The notes: generated from the sequence alone by a model not told the origin. Positions 22,468-32,128 are shown, numbered from the stretch's first letter. The stretch: 50,045 nt of DNA from Tissierellia bacterium (GCA_012728755.1 JAAYEL010000031.1:1-50045), one strand, 5' to 3'. Translations and numbers: made by a program.

Positions 22468-22500
22468 CAGGGGCTGTTGAATTAGTCCCTGTTTTATTTT
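22468..22500 (+). terminator. Terminator
   Basis: CAGGGGCT and AGTCCCTG (8 pairs including one G-T) followed by TTTTATTTT. Confidence 0.8.
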
Positions 22501-22555
22501 AAAGATTATAATTGTTCAAATCATGGTATATATAAAGATATTCAAGGAGGGTAAT

Positions 22556-22846
22556 ATGAAAGAAGATATGAAAAACTTATTTGAAAAATCGATGCTATTT
22601 GGACTTGGTGTTTTTGATGCATCAAAGGAAACGGTTGAAGGATTTGTTGATGATATGCTTAGCAGAGGCAAGATTCAAAAACAAGAAGCGGAGAACCTTC
22701 GTACAGAGCTTAAGGCTAAAAGAGAAGAAGAAAAAGTTGAGATGGAGCAAGTTTTTGAATTGAAAGTGACAGAAGCTCTATTATCTAGACTTGAGACAGA
22801 CAGTGAATATAGGGCAAAAGTTAGAGCTTTATTAGAAAAAGAATAA
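22556..22846 (+). CDS. Phasin-like coiled-coil protein
   Basis: 96 residues from the ATG at 22556 (AAGGAGGGT upstream). The frame upstream is open but unsupported. The sequence fits the PhaF/COG3937 phasin-like group: a short amphipathic start (LFEKSMLFGLGVFDASKETV), then DMLSRGKIQKQEAENL, then a long charged helix. These small proteins often precede UbiB/AarF kinase genes in Firmicutes, as here (10 bases to the next start). A scaffold or partner role is inferred. Confidence 0.82.
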   Translation: MKEDMKNLFEKSMLFGLGVFDASKETVEGFVDDMLSRGKIQKQEAENLRTELKAKREEEKVEMEQVFELKVTEALLSRLETDSEYRAKVRALLEKE

Positions 22847-22855
22847 GATATACAG

Positions 22856-24511
22856 ATGAAAACAAAGAACTACACGTCCAGATATTTTGAGATAATCAAG
22901 GTATTTGGACGTAATGGTATACTCAAGAAAATTAGAAAAATTCAGTCTACAAAGACTGACGAGGGGGCTATCTTCTCCGATGAGAAGTTAAATCATGAGC
23001 TAGGAGAATCGCTTAGACTTTCTTTTGAGCAGTTGGGGCCAACCTTTGTTAAACTCGGCCAAATGCTATCTACAAGAGCGGATATATTCCCCAATGCTAT
23101 GATAGAAGAACTTGAAAAACTTCAAGATAATGTGCCTGCTTTTGAAAGCGAAAAAGCGATTGAGATAATTGAAGAATCGCTAGAAAGGCCTTTAAGCGAG
23201 ATATTTTTAAGCTTTGAAAAAAATCCAATAGCTCAAGGGTCCATCGCTCAGGTACATACTGGAAGATTAAAAAGCGGCGAAAAGGTCGCTATAAAGATAC
23301 AAAGACCTGATATAAAAAATTTGATAAGGCTTGATATAAGCATTATTGAGTCGATTGTAGCTAGGATAGAAGGACATATAAAGATAAACAAGATCGTAAA
23401 TCTTAGAGATATAGTTGATGAGTTTAAATCTCAAATTGAAAATGAGATGAACTTTGAAAAGGAAGCTAAAAATATTATTAGGTTTGCTCAAGAAAATTAT
23501 GATGATAAATATGTTCGTGCACCTTTAGTTTATGATGAGTATACACATGAAAAAGTATTAGTTATGGAATTTTTGGGAGGAAAACCTCTAAAGAATTTGA
23601 CTGATGAGCAAATACTTAGAAATGGAAAAGAACTTGCAAATCGTTTGATTTATTCATTTTCAAATCAGGTTTTTAAGCATGGATATTTTCATGCAGATCC
23701 ACATCCAGGAAATATATTAATTGATGGAGATTTACAGATTAATATTATCGACTTTGGTATTGTTGGTAACTTGAGTGATAAGAAAAAGTACACCCTATTA
23801 AAGTTATTTTTAGGTATAAGCTTAAATTCAACAAGGATAATAATTGCCTCCATCATTGAACTAGGTGCATTATCTCCAAGTGTAAATACATACAAATTGG
23901 AAAAAGAACTTCAGTTATTTTTAGATAGATATATGAAGATATCTCTTAGAGAAATTAAGCTAGCAAGCTTATTTGAAGAATTTATTGAGCTATTGTTAAG
24001 ATACGAAATCAGAATTGACAAATCGCTTACTATGCTAGGTAAGACAATCATGATATTAGAAGGAGTCATTGAGAACTTATATAAAGAATCATCCTTCCTA
24101 GAGCTATCCAAACCAATCGCCTTGAAGTTATTTAAGAACTTTATTTCGTTTGATTATGTCAAACAATACTTCTTAGATTCATCTGTAGATGCCATTGAAT
24201 TATTTACTACTGCACCTAAAGCCATACTAGATTTTTCTAGAAAGATGGAAGAAAGTGGATTTAAGTTCAATATCTCACACACGCAAGATCAAAGAAGCAT
24301 TGATGTTGCTAAGAAAAAAGTTAGACAAAATCAAAGACATATTTTATTAGCGTTATCATTGATAAGTTTTCTAGTTTCATTTATTATATTGAGTGTAGTT
24401 CAAAACGTGGGATACGAATCCATATGGCAGGCTATAGCGATTATTAGTGGAGTGCTATCAGCTATATTGGGTATTATCTCATTTGTAGATTATATTAAGG
24501 ATAAGGATTAA
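22856..24511 (+). CDS. ABC1/AarF/UbiB-family atypical kinase
   Basis: 551 residues. The family-specific KxGQ motif is in GPTFVKLGQMLSTRAD, the Ala-rich loop in IAQGSIAQVH, the catalytic Lys in VAIKIQRP, the catalytic loop in HADPHPGN and the metal Asp in IIDFGIVG. Two C-terminal membrane helices (about 505-545) anchor it. UbiB proteins are ATPases supporting ubiquinone synthesis in aerobes; an anaerobe lacking evident quinone genes suggests a lipid-related role instead. The ribosome binding site is weak, so coupling to the phasin-like gene is likely. Confidence 0.94.
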   Translation: MKTKNYTSRYFEIIKVFGRNGILKKIRKIQSTKTDEGAIFSDEKLNHELGESLRLSFEQLGPTFVKLGQMLSTRADIFPNAMIEELEKLQDNVPAFESEKAIEIIEESLERPLSEIFLSFEKNPIAQGSIAQVHTGRLKSGEKVAIKIQRPDIKNLIRLDISIIESIVARIEGHIKINKIVNLRDIVDEFKSQIENEMNFEKEAKNIIRFAQENYDDKYVRAPLVYDEYTHEKVLVMEFLGGKPLKNLTDEQILRNGKELANRLIYSFSNQVFKHGYFHADPHPGNILIDGDLQINIIDFGIVGNLSDKKKYTLLKLFLGISLNSTRIIIASIIELGALSPSVNTYKLEKELQLFLDRYMKISLREIKLASLFEEFIELLLRYEIRIDKSLTMLGKTIMILEGVIENLYKESSFLELSKPIALKLFKNFISFDYVKQYFLDSSVDAIELFTTAPKAILDFSRKMEESGFKFNISHTQDQRSIDVAKKKVRQNQRHILLALSLISFLVSFIILSVVQNVGYESIWQAIAIISGVLSAILGIISFVDYIKDKD

Positions 24512-24517
24512 GGTGAA

Positions 24518-25300
24518 ATGATGAAAAAATTAATGGCATTACTTTTAGTTTTGATTTTAGTATTGGCTGCTTGTGGTGGCAAAGATACTGGTACAAATAA
24601 TACTGATACTAATGGCACTGGTAAAAACGAAGAAGCAACAAGTGTTGATGAGAACAAAACTGAAAATACTGAAAATAATGATAATAAAGTGGAGGAAAAG
24701 ATGGTGTTGAATCAAATCGATGGATATAAAGAAGGCAATGTTAAAGTGACTATGAAAACTAATATGGGAGATATTAAGTTTATCTTATTCCCAGATGTAG
24801 CTCCTAAGGCTGTAGAAAATTTTACTACACATGCTAAAAATGGATATTATGATGGAGTTATATTTCACAGGGTTATAAAAGATTTTATGATTCAAGGTGG
24901 AGATCCACAAGGAACTGGTATGGGTGGAGAGTCTGTATTTGGCCAACCTTTTGAAGATGAATTTAGCATAGGTCATAGAAACTTCTATGGTGCATTATCT
25001 ATGGCAAATGCAGGTCCTAGAACTAATGGTTCTCAATTCTTTATAGTAACAAATAAAGAAGTTCCAGCTCAAATCATTGGACAAATGAAAGAAGTAGGTG
25101 CTGAAGGTGGCTATCCGACTGAAGTAATCGAAGCTTATGAGAAAAATGGTGGAGCTTATTGGTTAGATGGAAAGCATACTGTTTTTGGGCAGGTTGTTGA
25201 AGGTATGGATGTAGTTGAAAAAATCCAAGCTGTAGAAACTGGCGCAAATGATAAACCAGTGGCTGATGTAGTTATTGAATCAATTTCTGTTGAACAATAA
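24518..25300 (+). CDS. Lipoprotein cyclophilin (peptidyl-prolyl isomerase)
   Basis: 260 residues. Lipoprotein signal peptide ending LAAC (lipid Cys near residue 19), then a Thr/Asn/Glu-rich linker to about 65, then a cyclophilin domain with [29 protein letters not shown] and [14 protein letters not shown]. It would help fold proteins on the outer face of the membrane. The start is ATGATG; AGGTGA favours the second ATG (24521). An insertion ([20 protein letters not shown]) sits between the catalytic core and the last strand. Last gene of the phasin-UbiB run, seven bases from UbiB. Confidence 0.95.
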   Translation: MMKKLMALLLVLILVLAACGGKDTGTNNTDTNGTGKNEEATSVDENKTENTENNDNKVEEKMVLNQIDGYKEGNVKVTMKTNMGDIKFILFPDVAPKAVENFTTHAKNGYYDGVIFHRVIKDFMIQGGDPQGTGMGGESVFGQPFEDEFSIGHRNFYGALSMANAGPRTNGSQFFIVTNKEVPAQIIGQMKEVGAEGGYPTEVIEAYEKNGGAYWLDGKHTVFGQVVEGMDVVEKIQAVETGANDKPVADVVIESISVEQ

Positions 25301-25315
25301 TATAATCAGAAACTA

Positions 25316-25381
25316 TTGAAATAGTTATTTATAATTGCTAAAATAATAAAGGGCCAAGCTCTCAGGAGCTTGGTTTTTTTG
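25316..25381 (+). promoter_or_regulatory. pyrG promoter and CTP-sensing attenuator
   Basis: TTGAAA (25316-25321), 17-bp spacer, TAAAAT (25339-25344); seven bases on, the transcript would begin GGGCC at 25351. A terminator follows at once: CCAAGCTC/GAGCTTGG (25354-25373) with a run of T. This is the layout of B. subtilis pyrG, where low CTP makes polymerase stutter and add extra G residues at the GGGC start; the G-tract pairs with the pyrimidine-rich 5' arm and prevents termination. Here that arm contains CTCTC. The mechanism is inferred from the layout. Confidence 0.78.
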
Positions 25382-25403
25382 TATTTAAATATGAGGAGGA
25401 AAG

Positions 25404-27005
25404 ATGAGTAAATTTGTATTTGTTACTGGTGGAGTTGTATCGGGTATTGGCAAAGGTATCGTGGCAACATCGCTAGGACGTTTATTAAAGAATAGAGGCT
25501 TAAAGGTTTTTTTACAAAAGTTTGATCCATACATAAATGTTGATCCAGGGACTATGTCACCATATCAGCATGGCGAGGTTTTCGTAACAAAAGATGGAGC
25601 GGAGACTGATTTAGATTTAGGACATTATGAAAGATTTATAGATGAAGATTTGACACAAAATGCAAATATTACTTCTGGAAGAGTTTACTTAAGCGTTATT
25701 AGCAAGGAGCGAAGAGGCGATTATCAAGGTGCGACAGTTCAAGTAGTTCCTCATATCACTGATGAAATTAAACAAAAAATTTATGATGCTGCTAATGAGT
25801 CTATGGCTGATGTAGTTATTACGGAGATTGGTGGTACGGTAGGTGATATTGAATCGCTTCCATTTTTAGAGGCAGTTAGACAATTTCACTCAGAACATGA
25901 AAGAGATGATGTTTTTATCATACATACTGCTTTGATACCGACTATTCCTGGTTCAAATGAGATGAAGACAAAACCTATCCAACACTCATATAAACAATTA
26001 ATGTCGCTTGGATTAAAGCCAAATATGATAGTGACAAGATGTGATGAATCATTAAATGATGATGTCAAAAAGAAGATAGCGATGTTTTGTGATGTCAACG
26101 AAAAAGAGATTATTGAATCTCCAAACGTGGAAAACATTTACGAGCTTCCTCTGATTTTTAACGACCAAGGGCTCGATGATTATGTGTGTAAGAAATTATC
26201 TATGGATCTTCCAAAAGCTGATATGAGTGAATGGAAGGAAATGGTGGATAAACTTAAAAATCCAAAAGATAAAGTAAAGATAGCTTTAGTAGGAAAATAT
26301 GTATCTCTTCATGATGCATATCTATCAGTAGTTGAATCATTAAAACACGCATGCTTGGATTTTAATTGTGATGTTGAGGTCAAATGGATTGATTCTGAAA
26401 CAGTTAATGATGGTAATGCAAGAGATATACTTTCAGATGTTGATGGTATTTTGGTGCCAGGTGGTTTTGGACATAGAGGTATAGAAGGCAAGATATCTAC
26501 TGCAAGATATGCTAGAGAAAACAATGTGCCTTATTTAGGTATTTGCTTAGGTATGCAAATAGCTTGTATTGAGATAGCTAGAAACATGGTTGGTTTATTG
26601 GATGCCGACAGCAGTGAGTGGAATCAAGACACGAAAAATCCTGTCATATCGCTTATGGAAGAACAAAATGGAGTAGTTAACCTTGGAGGTACATTGAGAT
26701 TGGGTAACTATGACTGTGTGCTTAACGAAGGCTCTTTGGCTAAAAAGCTTTACGATTCTGATATGATAGTTGAAAGACATCGTCATAGATATGAATTCAA
26801 TAATAAATATCGAGAAGATTTGGAAAAAGTTGGAGTAGAGTTTTCTGGACTATCTCCAGATAAGACTTTAGTTGAGATAATGGAGTATAAGAATCATCCG
26901 TATTTTATAGCTTCACAGTTTCATCCAGAATTTAAGTCAAGACCAAATCGCTCACATCCTCTGTTTAGAGGCTTGATAGAAAAATCGATCGAAATGAAAA
27001 AATAA
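25404..27005 (+). CDS. pyrG: CTP synthase
   Basis: 533 residues, full length. N-terminal synthetase domain begins [29 protein letters not shown] binds substrate. The C-terminal class I glutamine amidotransferase has the oxyanion PGGFGHRG, the nucleophile Cys in GICLGMQ and the His-Glu pair in FHPEF. It converts UTP to CTP with glutamine and ATP. GAGGAGGAAAG precedes the ATG. Expression is probably controlled by the attenuator just upstream. Confidence 0.98.
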   Translation: MSKFVFVTGGVVSGIGKGIVATSLGRLLKNRGLKVFLQKFDPYINVDPGTMSPYQHGEVFVTKDGAETDLDLGHYERFIDEDLTQNANITSGRVYLSVISKERRGDYQGATVQVVPHITDEIKQKIYDAANESMADVVITEIGGTVGDIESLPFLEAVRQFHSEHERDDVFIIHTALIPTIPGSNEMKTKPIQHSYKQLMSLGLKPNMIVTRCDESLNDDVKKKIAMFCDVNEKEIIESPNVENIYELPLIFNDQGLDDYVCKKLSMDLPKADMSEWKEMVDKLKNPKDKVKIALVGKYVSLHDAYLSVVESLKHACLDFNCDVEVKWIDSETVNDGNARDILSDVDGILVPGGFGHRGIEGKISTARYARENNVPYLGICLGMQIACIEIARNMVGLLDADSSEWNQDTKNPVISLMEEQNGVVNLGGTLRLGNYDCVLNEGSLAKKLYDSDMIVERHRHRYEFNNKYREDLEKVGVEFSGLSPDKTLVEIMEYKNHPYFIASQFHPEFKSRPNRSHPLFRGLIEKSIEMKK

Positions 27006-27007
27006 TT

Positions 27008-27076
27008 AAAAACGACTTATTTTATGAACGACCCCGAGAATTTGGGGGAGGTAGTTCATAAGTAAGTCGTTTTTTG
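27008..27076 (+). terminator. pyrG terminator
   Basis: A long hairpin: AAAACGACTTA with TAAGTCGTTTT outside and TATGAAC with GTTCATA inside, ending in TTTTTT. Both strands have flanking runs, and it may also serve the convergent thiT. Confidence 0.85.
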
Positions 27077-27116
27077 GCTTACGCCATTAGAAATGCTCTA
27101 GGAGAGAGCTTAGCTA

Positions 27117-27665
27117 TTAATATTGTCTTACAATCAATGACGATACACGCTTCCATAAGATAAATAGGAAGAAGATAGATAGTATCATTTCTGGTAACAT
27201 ATAACTTAGGTTATATGTGATAGAGTAGATCCAAGGGTTCATACCTTCAGGGGCATAATCCGCGAAGAAAATCACTCCTGAAAGCACATGTGCGATTGTC
27301 CTTAATAGATGTGCCAAAATAACTGCTGGCAAATATCCTTTAATGTCTTTGACATCTTTTGAAAAAGATAGACCAGATAATCCTATAAATGCAAATGGTA
27401 ATGGATAGTCCAAAATCACTTGTACTGGATAGTAAATTTGTGGATCTATTAGTAACGAAACCACACCGTATAGTCCACCGATAACCATACCCCTCGGTGC
27501 TCCCCATCTTATTGAATATAAGATAATTGGAAACATCGATGCTAAAGTAATAGAGCCTCCTTGAGGCATCTTGCCTAGTTTAATAAAACTAAGTATTAAT
27601 GATAAGGCGATTACTATGCCGCCTTCAACCATCATTTGTATATTGAAAAATTTGTTTTCGTTCAT
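27117..27665 (-). CDS. thiT: ThiT, thiamine-specific ECF S component
   Basis: 182 residues, six helices. The family pattern is clear: GKMPQGGSITLASMFPI, RWGAPRGMVIGGLYG, YYPVQVILDYPLPF, and AHLLRTIAHVLSGVIFFADYAP. These contribute the aromatic and polar contacts to thiamine. It captures thiamine and works with a shared ECF energising module that is not in this window. A TPP riboswitch and terminator lie directly upstream, which confirms the substrate. Confidence 0.95.
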   Translation of the reverse strand: MNENKFFNIQMMVEGGIVIALSLILSFIKLGKMPQGGSITLASMFPIILYSIRWGAPRGMVIGGLYGVVSLLIDPQIYYPVQVILDYPLPFAFIGLSGLSFSKDVKDIKGYLPAVILAHLLRTIAHVLSGVIFFADYAPEGMNPWIYSITYNLSYMLPEMILSIFFLFILWKRVSSLIVRQY

Positions 27666-27693
27666 AATTCCTCCGAAAATTTTACCGATAATT

Positions 27694-27722
27694 TCAAAAA
27701 AAAATACGCCAAAAATGGCGTA
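27694..27722 (-). terminator. Riboswitch-controlled terminator
   Basis: On the minus strand TACGCCA and TGGCGTA form the stem, followed by a run of nine T. It sits between the TPP aptamer and thiT, so TPP binding probably ends transcription here. Confidence 0.85.
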
Positions 27723-27725
27723 ATA

Positions 27726-27812
27726 CCACTTTCCTCCGCTATAATTACATAGATCAGGTACAAGGGTCAGATTCGATCTTCTCAGCTAATGCTCCCCTAG
27801 TGAAACTATTGC
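27726..27812 (-). promoter_or_regulatory. TPP riboswitch (thi-box) upstream of thiT
   Basis: Reading the minus strand: CTAGGGGAGC, GCTGAGA, GACCCTTGTACCTGATC and AGCGGAGGAA, the conserved elements of the thiamine pyrophosphate aptamer in the correct order. The usual GGATAATGCCAGCG part is changed to a TATGTAATTATAGCG variant. It is followed by a terminator, so control is at the level of transcription. Limits are approximate. Confidence 0.92.
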
Positions 27813-27869
27813 TCTTTCGAGCTTATTTAGTTGTCTTTTTTAGTATACCATAAGTTATTGTGAAATGCA

Positions 27870-28361
27870 CTATTTGATTTTCTTATCTATTCCATTTTTT
27901 GCGAAAAACTTGTAGATAAATGTAGCCAAAATAGAACATGCAACGGCTTGAATTGAGTTTCCGGGCACATTAACTATGGCTCCTGCGCCACCAAACATAA
28001 TGCTTTCTGCGATAAAATATCCCAATACCATAGTAGCTGTAGAGATAATGGTTTTTACAAATATATTAGATTTATTTTTTGTAAGTAATCCAATTAATAG
28101 CCCTTCGATTCCTTTAACTACTAGAGTAAATGGCGCATACACAGTATATGTAAGTATTATGTCAGCTAGTGCAGATCCGATACCTCCTGCAAGTAGACCT
28201 GCTACTGGTCCAAAAATTATTCCCATTAGCATGATGATAACATCACCCAAATTAATGTAGCCATTATTTACGATCGCGGGAATAGGAAAAGCTATGGTCA
28301 ATAATGTAGTCAAAGCAATACCCATAGAATATGTAACTAGTTTTTTTGTATCATTTTTCAT
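27870..28361 (-). CDS. ECF transporter S component, substrate unassigned
   Basis: 163 residues from the ATG at 28361 (GAGGTGATTTG upstream). Six hydrophobic segments and the family signature NNGYINLGDVIIMLMGIIFG with GPVAGLLAGGIGSALADI, as in the DUF1393/PF07155-type S components. It would bind a vitamin or similar micronutrient and need the shared EcfAAT module. No riboswitch was seen before it, so the substrate is open. It lies upstream of the thiT riboswitch on the same strand. Confidence 0.88.
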   Translation of the reverse strand: MKNDTKKLVTYSMGIALTTLLTIAFPIPAIVNNGYINLGDVIIMLMGIIFGPVAGLLAGGIGSALADIILTYTVYAPFTLVVKGIEGLLIGLLTKNKSNIFVKTIISTATMVLGYFIAESIMFGGAGAIVNVPGNSIQAVACSILATFIYKFFAKNGIDKKIK

Positions 28362-28487
28362 CAAATCACCTCACGGTTTTTAGTATAGCATGGATATAGT
28401 AATTTTCAAGTAAAGTTTGATATACATAATTTCAACACATGAATTTCTATAATTAAAGATGTACAGAAAGTCTAATATTTAAATATA

Positions 28488-28516
28488 TTGACATCTATTA
28501 GAACCTAGTATATAAT
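28488..28516 (+). promoter_or_regulatory. Consensus promoter for the carD-yacL unit
   Basis: TTGACA (28488-28493), 17-bp spacer, TATAAT (28511-28516): a perfect sigma-A consensus, the best in the window. A further TATAAT near 28546 could add a second start. The leader to the ATG at 28571 is about 48 bases. Confidence 0.88.
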
Positions 28517-28570
28517 AAAATATTTTTTATATGGTTGATTTTGGAGTATAATAGGTGTAGGAGGGATTTT

Positions 28571-29050
28571 ATGTACAAAATTGGAGATAAGATAGTTTAT
28601 TCAGTTCATGGAGCAGGTACCATCATAGATATTAAAGAAATTGAGATATTGGGCGAAGAAAAAAATTACTACATACTACAGTTGCCAATAAACAATATTC
28701 AAGTTTCTATTCCGGTTGATGAAGTTGATGAGGCGGTTATTCGACCAGTGATATCAGTTGATGAAGGAAAAAAAGTAAAAGAAATTTTGATGGCTGATAG
28801 TACGCAGATGTCAAAAAACTGGGGACAAAGATATAGAGAAAATTTAGAATCTATAAAAACTGGCGATATCTTTGAGATAGCTGAGATAGTAAGAAATCTT
28901 TCTGCACTTGATGTTAGTAAGGGTTTATCTGCATCAGAAAAGAAAATGTTAAATAATAGTAAGAGAATTTTAGTAAGCGAACTAGTTATTATTGGAGCTA
29001 TGGAAAAAGAAGAAGCAGAGGATATGATAGATGAATTAATTACATTATAG
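28571..29050 (+). CDS. CarD-family transcription regulator
   Basis: 159 residues from the ATG at 28571 (AGGAGGGATTTT upstream); the frame runs further up through the promoter and that part is not coding. The N-terminal RNA-polymerase interaction domain is KIGDKIVYSVHGAGTIIDIKEIE; the C-terminal helical part (RYRENLESIKTGDIFEIAEIVRNL) fits the CarD/CdnL DNA-binding domain. These proteins bind the RNAP beta subunit and stabilise open complexes. First gene of a unit with the YacL-like and DUF1002 genes. Confidence 0.93.
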   Translation: MYKIGDKIVYSVHGAGTIIDIKEIEILGEEKNYYILQLPINNIQVSIPVDEVDEAVIRPVISVDEGKKVKEILMADSTQMSKNWGQRYRENLESIKTGDIFEIAEIVRNLSALDVSKGLSASEKKMLNNSKRILVSELVIIGAMEKEEAEDMIDELITL

Positions 29051-29058
29051 GAGGTTTT

Positions 29059-30177
29059 ATGATTAAAAACATAATAAGAATAATAATCTCAGGCCTTGCA
29101 CTAAGTATTGGGTATGGCCTGATGTTATTATTGTTTGAGACAAATGTTCTTAACATATCAAATAATACTATAAAAATTGCCTTATGGGCTTTTGTTACTT
29201 TAGTATTTGGTCTAATAGGATATTTGGCATCAAACAAAATCACAAAAGGGATTTTATCACTACTAGATTCCATGGAAAAACTGCTGGTTAAACAACCGCC
29301 GATGGATATTGCATTTGGAGCTTTTGGACTTTTATTTGGACTTATTTTAGCTTATTTTATTAGTGCTCCGATCAGACAAGTCAACATTCCATTTCTTGGT
29401 GGCGTACTTGGTTTAATTTTGACCACAGTAATTTATATAGTATTGGGTTCGGTAGGATCAAGGTTGCTAATAAGATATAAAGAAGATATCCTAAATGCAC
29501 TTCCTTTTAATGGAGAAAGAACATTTGAAAGGAATAAAAGAAGTGGTAGGACAATTAGAAAAGATAATAAAGAAATGAGTCAAGGGACTTCTAAGGTATT
29601 AGATACTTCAGTGATTATTGATGGAAGGATTGCTAGCATAGTAGACAGTGGATTTTTAGATGGTGTGCTTGTTATCCCAGAATTTGTTTTGGAAGAGCTT
29701 CAATATATTGCTGACTCTGCGGATGATCTTAAAAGAGAAAGAGGCAGAAGAGGCTTAGATATAGTTAAAGAGATTCAAAACTCTAAGAAAATCAAAGTAG
29801 TTATTACTGATGTTGATTATGAAGATATCAATGAAGTTGATATTAAGTTGCTTAAACTAACAAAGGATTTAGATGGAAAAGTAGTCACAAATGATTACAA
29901 TCTAAATAAAGTGGCAGCTGTTCAAGGTATACCGGTGCTAAATATCAATGATTTAGCTAATGCAGTAAAGACTGTAGTGATACCTGGAGAGATGATGCAC
30001 GTAAATATCATTAAAGAAGGAAAGGAAAAGAAACAAGGTCTAGCATATTTAGAAGATGGTACTATGATTGTTGTTGAAGATGCAAAATCTTTGATAGGTA
30101 AGGACATCACTGTTCAAGTAACAACTGTATTACAGACAGCAGCAGGGAAGATGATCTTCGCTAAACCAATAAATTAG
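29059..30177 (+). CDS. YacL-like membrane PIN-TRAM protein
   Basis: 372 residues. Four membrane helices (about 5-150), a basic linker, a PIN nuclease domain (about 178-300) with acidic residues in VLDTSVIIDGRI, IPEFVLEEL, DSADDLKRERGRRGLD and TNDYNLNKVA, then a TRAM domain (about 305-372). The usual family length is kept. It is a putative RNase tethered to the membrane. In B. subtilis yacL is close to the clpC-radA-disA cluster; here it follows carD, with AGGAGG at the start. Confidence 0.94.
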   Translation: MIKNIIRIIISGLALSIGYGLMLLLFETNVLNISNNTIKIALWAFVTLVFGLIGYLASNKITKGILSLLDSMEKLLVKQPPMDIAFGAFGLLFGLILAYFISAPIRQVNIPFLGGVLGLILTTVIYIVLGSVGSRLLIRYKEDILNALPFNGERTFERNKRSGRTIRKDNKEMSQGTSKVLDTSVIIDGRIASIVDSGFLDGVLVIPEFVLEELQYIADSADDLKRERGRRGLDIVKEIQNSKKIKVVITDVDYEDINEVDIKLLKLTKDLDGKVVTNDYNLNKVAAVQGIPVLNINDLANAVKTVVIPGEMMHVNIIKEGKEKKQGLAYLEDGTMIVVEDAKSLIGKDITVQVTTVLQTAAGKMIFAKPIN

Positions 30178-30186
30178 GAGAGAAGT

Positions 30187-31176
30187 ATGAAAAAGGGATT
30201 GAGAATAGGCGCGCTTATATTGGCGTTATTAATGGTGCTAGGTTTCTTTGTGACAAGCTTTGCAAGTGCTACAGAGCAATGGGACAAAGATGTATATGCA
30301 TATGGTGCTGGCTTAGACGAACAAGAAATCGAACAAACAGCTAAATTACTAGGAATCACAAATATGGATTCTGTAAATAAAGTAATAGTAAATTCACAGG
30401 ATTTGTTCAAATATGTAAAAGAAGAATCAAGCGATAGCGGTATGATTTCTTCAATTTTTGCAAAGAAGACTTCCGAAGGAAGTGGCACGGAAGTAATCAT
30501 AACTACACCTAAAAATATCACTCATGTATCTGAATTAGAGTATACAAATGCAGCTCTTACTGCAGGTGTAAGCGACGCTAAGATCTATGTAGGTGCTATT
30601 AGACCAGTAACTGGTACATCTGCTTTAACGGGAGTTTATAAAGCTTTTGAATTAAATGGAGAGACTCTAGATGAGCAAAGAGTAGAGGTGGCTAATGAAG
30701 AATTAGAAACTGTTAACGCGATAGTTCAAGAACATAAAGACGATGAGAATTTTACGGTTGAACAGATAAATAATGTTGTAGTTTATGTTAAAGAGGCTTT
30801 GATAACAAATAAGGAAAAGACAGATGAAAAAGCTACAGAAGGAACTATAAGAAATATTATCAATGAAGGAATTCAAAAGTATGAACTTAATAACATCATA
30901 ACTCAAGTAAACATTGACAAATTGGTAGTATATTTCCAAAATTTCCAAAATTCATCAGCTATTGACTCAGAAGAATTGAAAGATCAATTATCTAAATGGG
31001 GCAATACTCTTAGAGAAAAAGCAGGAGAATTGACTGAAAAAGCTAAAGACTTAGCTAATGATGCTAAGGATTATGTAAATAGCGAAGAGGCACAGGGATT
31101 ATTTAGTAGGATATTACAATTCTTAGGAGATATATTTACAAGAATTGGAGATTTTTTCAAGGGATTGGTTAAATAG
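30187..31176 (+). CDS. Secreted DUF1002 protein
   Basis: 329 residues. Signal peptide with cleavage likely after FASA (near residue 28). The mature part fits DUF1002 (YpuA-like): YGAGLDEQEIEQTAKLLGI, then TPKNITHVSELEYTNAALTAG and IYVGAIRPVTGTSALTGVYKAF. The C-terminal 80 residues are helical and amphipathic (LREKAGELTEKAKDLANDAK). Function unknown. TAGGAGAGAAGT precedes the ATG. It is nine bases from the YacL-like gene. Confidence 0.9.
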   Translation: MKKGLRIGALILALLMVLGFFVTSFASATEQWDKDVYAYGAGLDEQEIEQTAKLLGITNMDSVNKVIVNSQDLFKYVKEESSDSGMISSIFAKKTSEGSGTEVIITTPKNITHVSELEYTNAALTAGVSDAKIYVGAIRPVTGTSALTGVYKAFELNGETLDEQRVEVANEELETVNAIVQEHKDDENFTVEQINNVVVYVKEALITNKEKTDEKATEGTIRNIINEGIQKYELNNIITQVNIDKLVVYFQNFQNSSAIDSEELKDQLSKWGNTLREKAGELTEKAKDLANDAKDYVNSEEAQGLFSRILQFLGDIFTRIGDFFKGLVK

Positions 31177-31261
31177 ATTTACTTAATGAGCTTATAATTT
31201 TTGCATATTATTACTTTGTGTTATAATTGTAAGCAGTTTATTTATGATTTAAGAGGTATAT

Positions 31262-32128
31262 ATGGTAAAGATTAGATTATTTTCAGACAGTAGTTTAGAT
31301 TTACCTGCAGATTTACCTGAAAAAACTCAAGTTAGAAGAATTCCTATGAATATATTGATGGGAGATAAATCCTATACGGATTTAATCGATATCACACCTT
31401 ATGATATATTAGATTATGGTGAGAAGTTTAAGGAAACGCCTAAGACATCATCACCTACTTATGAAAGATTTATGGAAGCTTTGAGTACACTTGAAGATGA
31501 CGAGATAGCTATATTAGTATTAATATCTGATAAGTCATCTTCAGGAACTCATCTAGTCGCAAAAGCTACTATCGAAGATTTAGGTATACAAGATAGAGCT
31601 TTTGTGGTTAATACTAAATCGGTTTCTGGAGGTGTTGGTCTTATTGTTCTTGAGGCAAAAAGACTTATTGATGAGGGATTAGAAGCGCAGGAAATTGTTG
31701 AATTATTGAATAAAAAAGTCGAAAGACTAGAGACGAGTTTTGTTATTGATAAACTCGATTATTTATTTTATGGTGGACGCTGTTCGCAGCTATCATTAAT
31801 GTTTAGTAGAGGGTTGAAAATTAGACCTTGTATTGAGATGGTAGATGGCGAGATGAAAGCGACTAGAAAGTATCGTGGACCGCTACGCAAGGTTTATGAT
31901 AAGTATTTAGAAGATTTGAAGTCAAAGATTGATATGATTGATAAAAAGGTATTGGCTATAGCTCATACGAGAATGGATGATGAAGAGGTATTTTCTTACT
32001 TTATTTCTAAAGTTAAGGAGTTAAATTATTTTGATGAAATTATTATTGCAAAAACTTCTTCAACAATCACATCTCATGCGGGGCCAAATACAGTAGGTAT
32101 GTTTTATTTTTTCAAGGATGAAAATTAA
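31262..32128 (+). CDS. DegV-family fatty-acid-binding protein
   Basis: 288 residues, the usual DegV length. Signatures LFSDSSLDLP, KTSSPTYERF (the TS(Q/S)P fatty-acid loop), LISDKSSSGTH and INTKSVSGG-like VVNTKSVSGGVG, and a C-terminal IAHTRMDDEE with SHAGPNTVGMF. Such proteins bind fatty acids and, as FakB-type subunits, present them to the FakA kinase. No fakA is in the window. It has TATAAT at 31222-31227. Confidence 0.93.
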   Translation: MVKIRLFSDSSLDLPADLPEKTQVRRIPMNILMGDKSYTDLIDITPYDILDYGEKFKETPKTSSPTYERFMEALSTLEDDEIAILVLISDKSSSGTHLVAKATIEDLGIQDRAFVVNTKSVSGGVGLIVLEAKRLIDEGLEAQEIVELLNKKVERLETSFVIDKLDYLFYGGRCSQLSLMFSRGLKIRPCIEMVDGEMKATRKYRGPLRKVYDKYLEDLKSKIDMIDKKVLAIAHTRMDDEEVFSYFISKVKELNYFDEIIIAKTSSTITSHAGPNTVGMFYFFKDEN

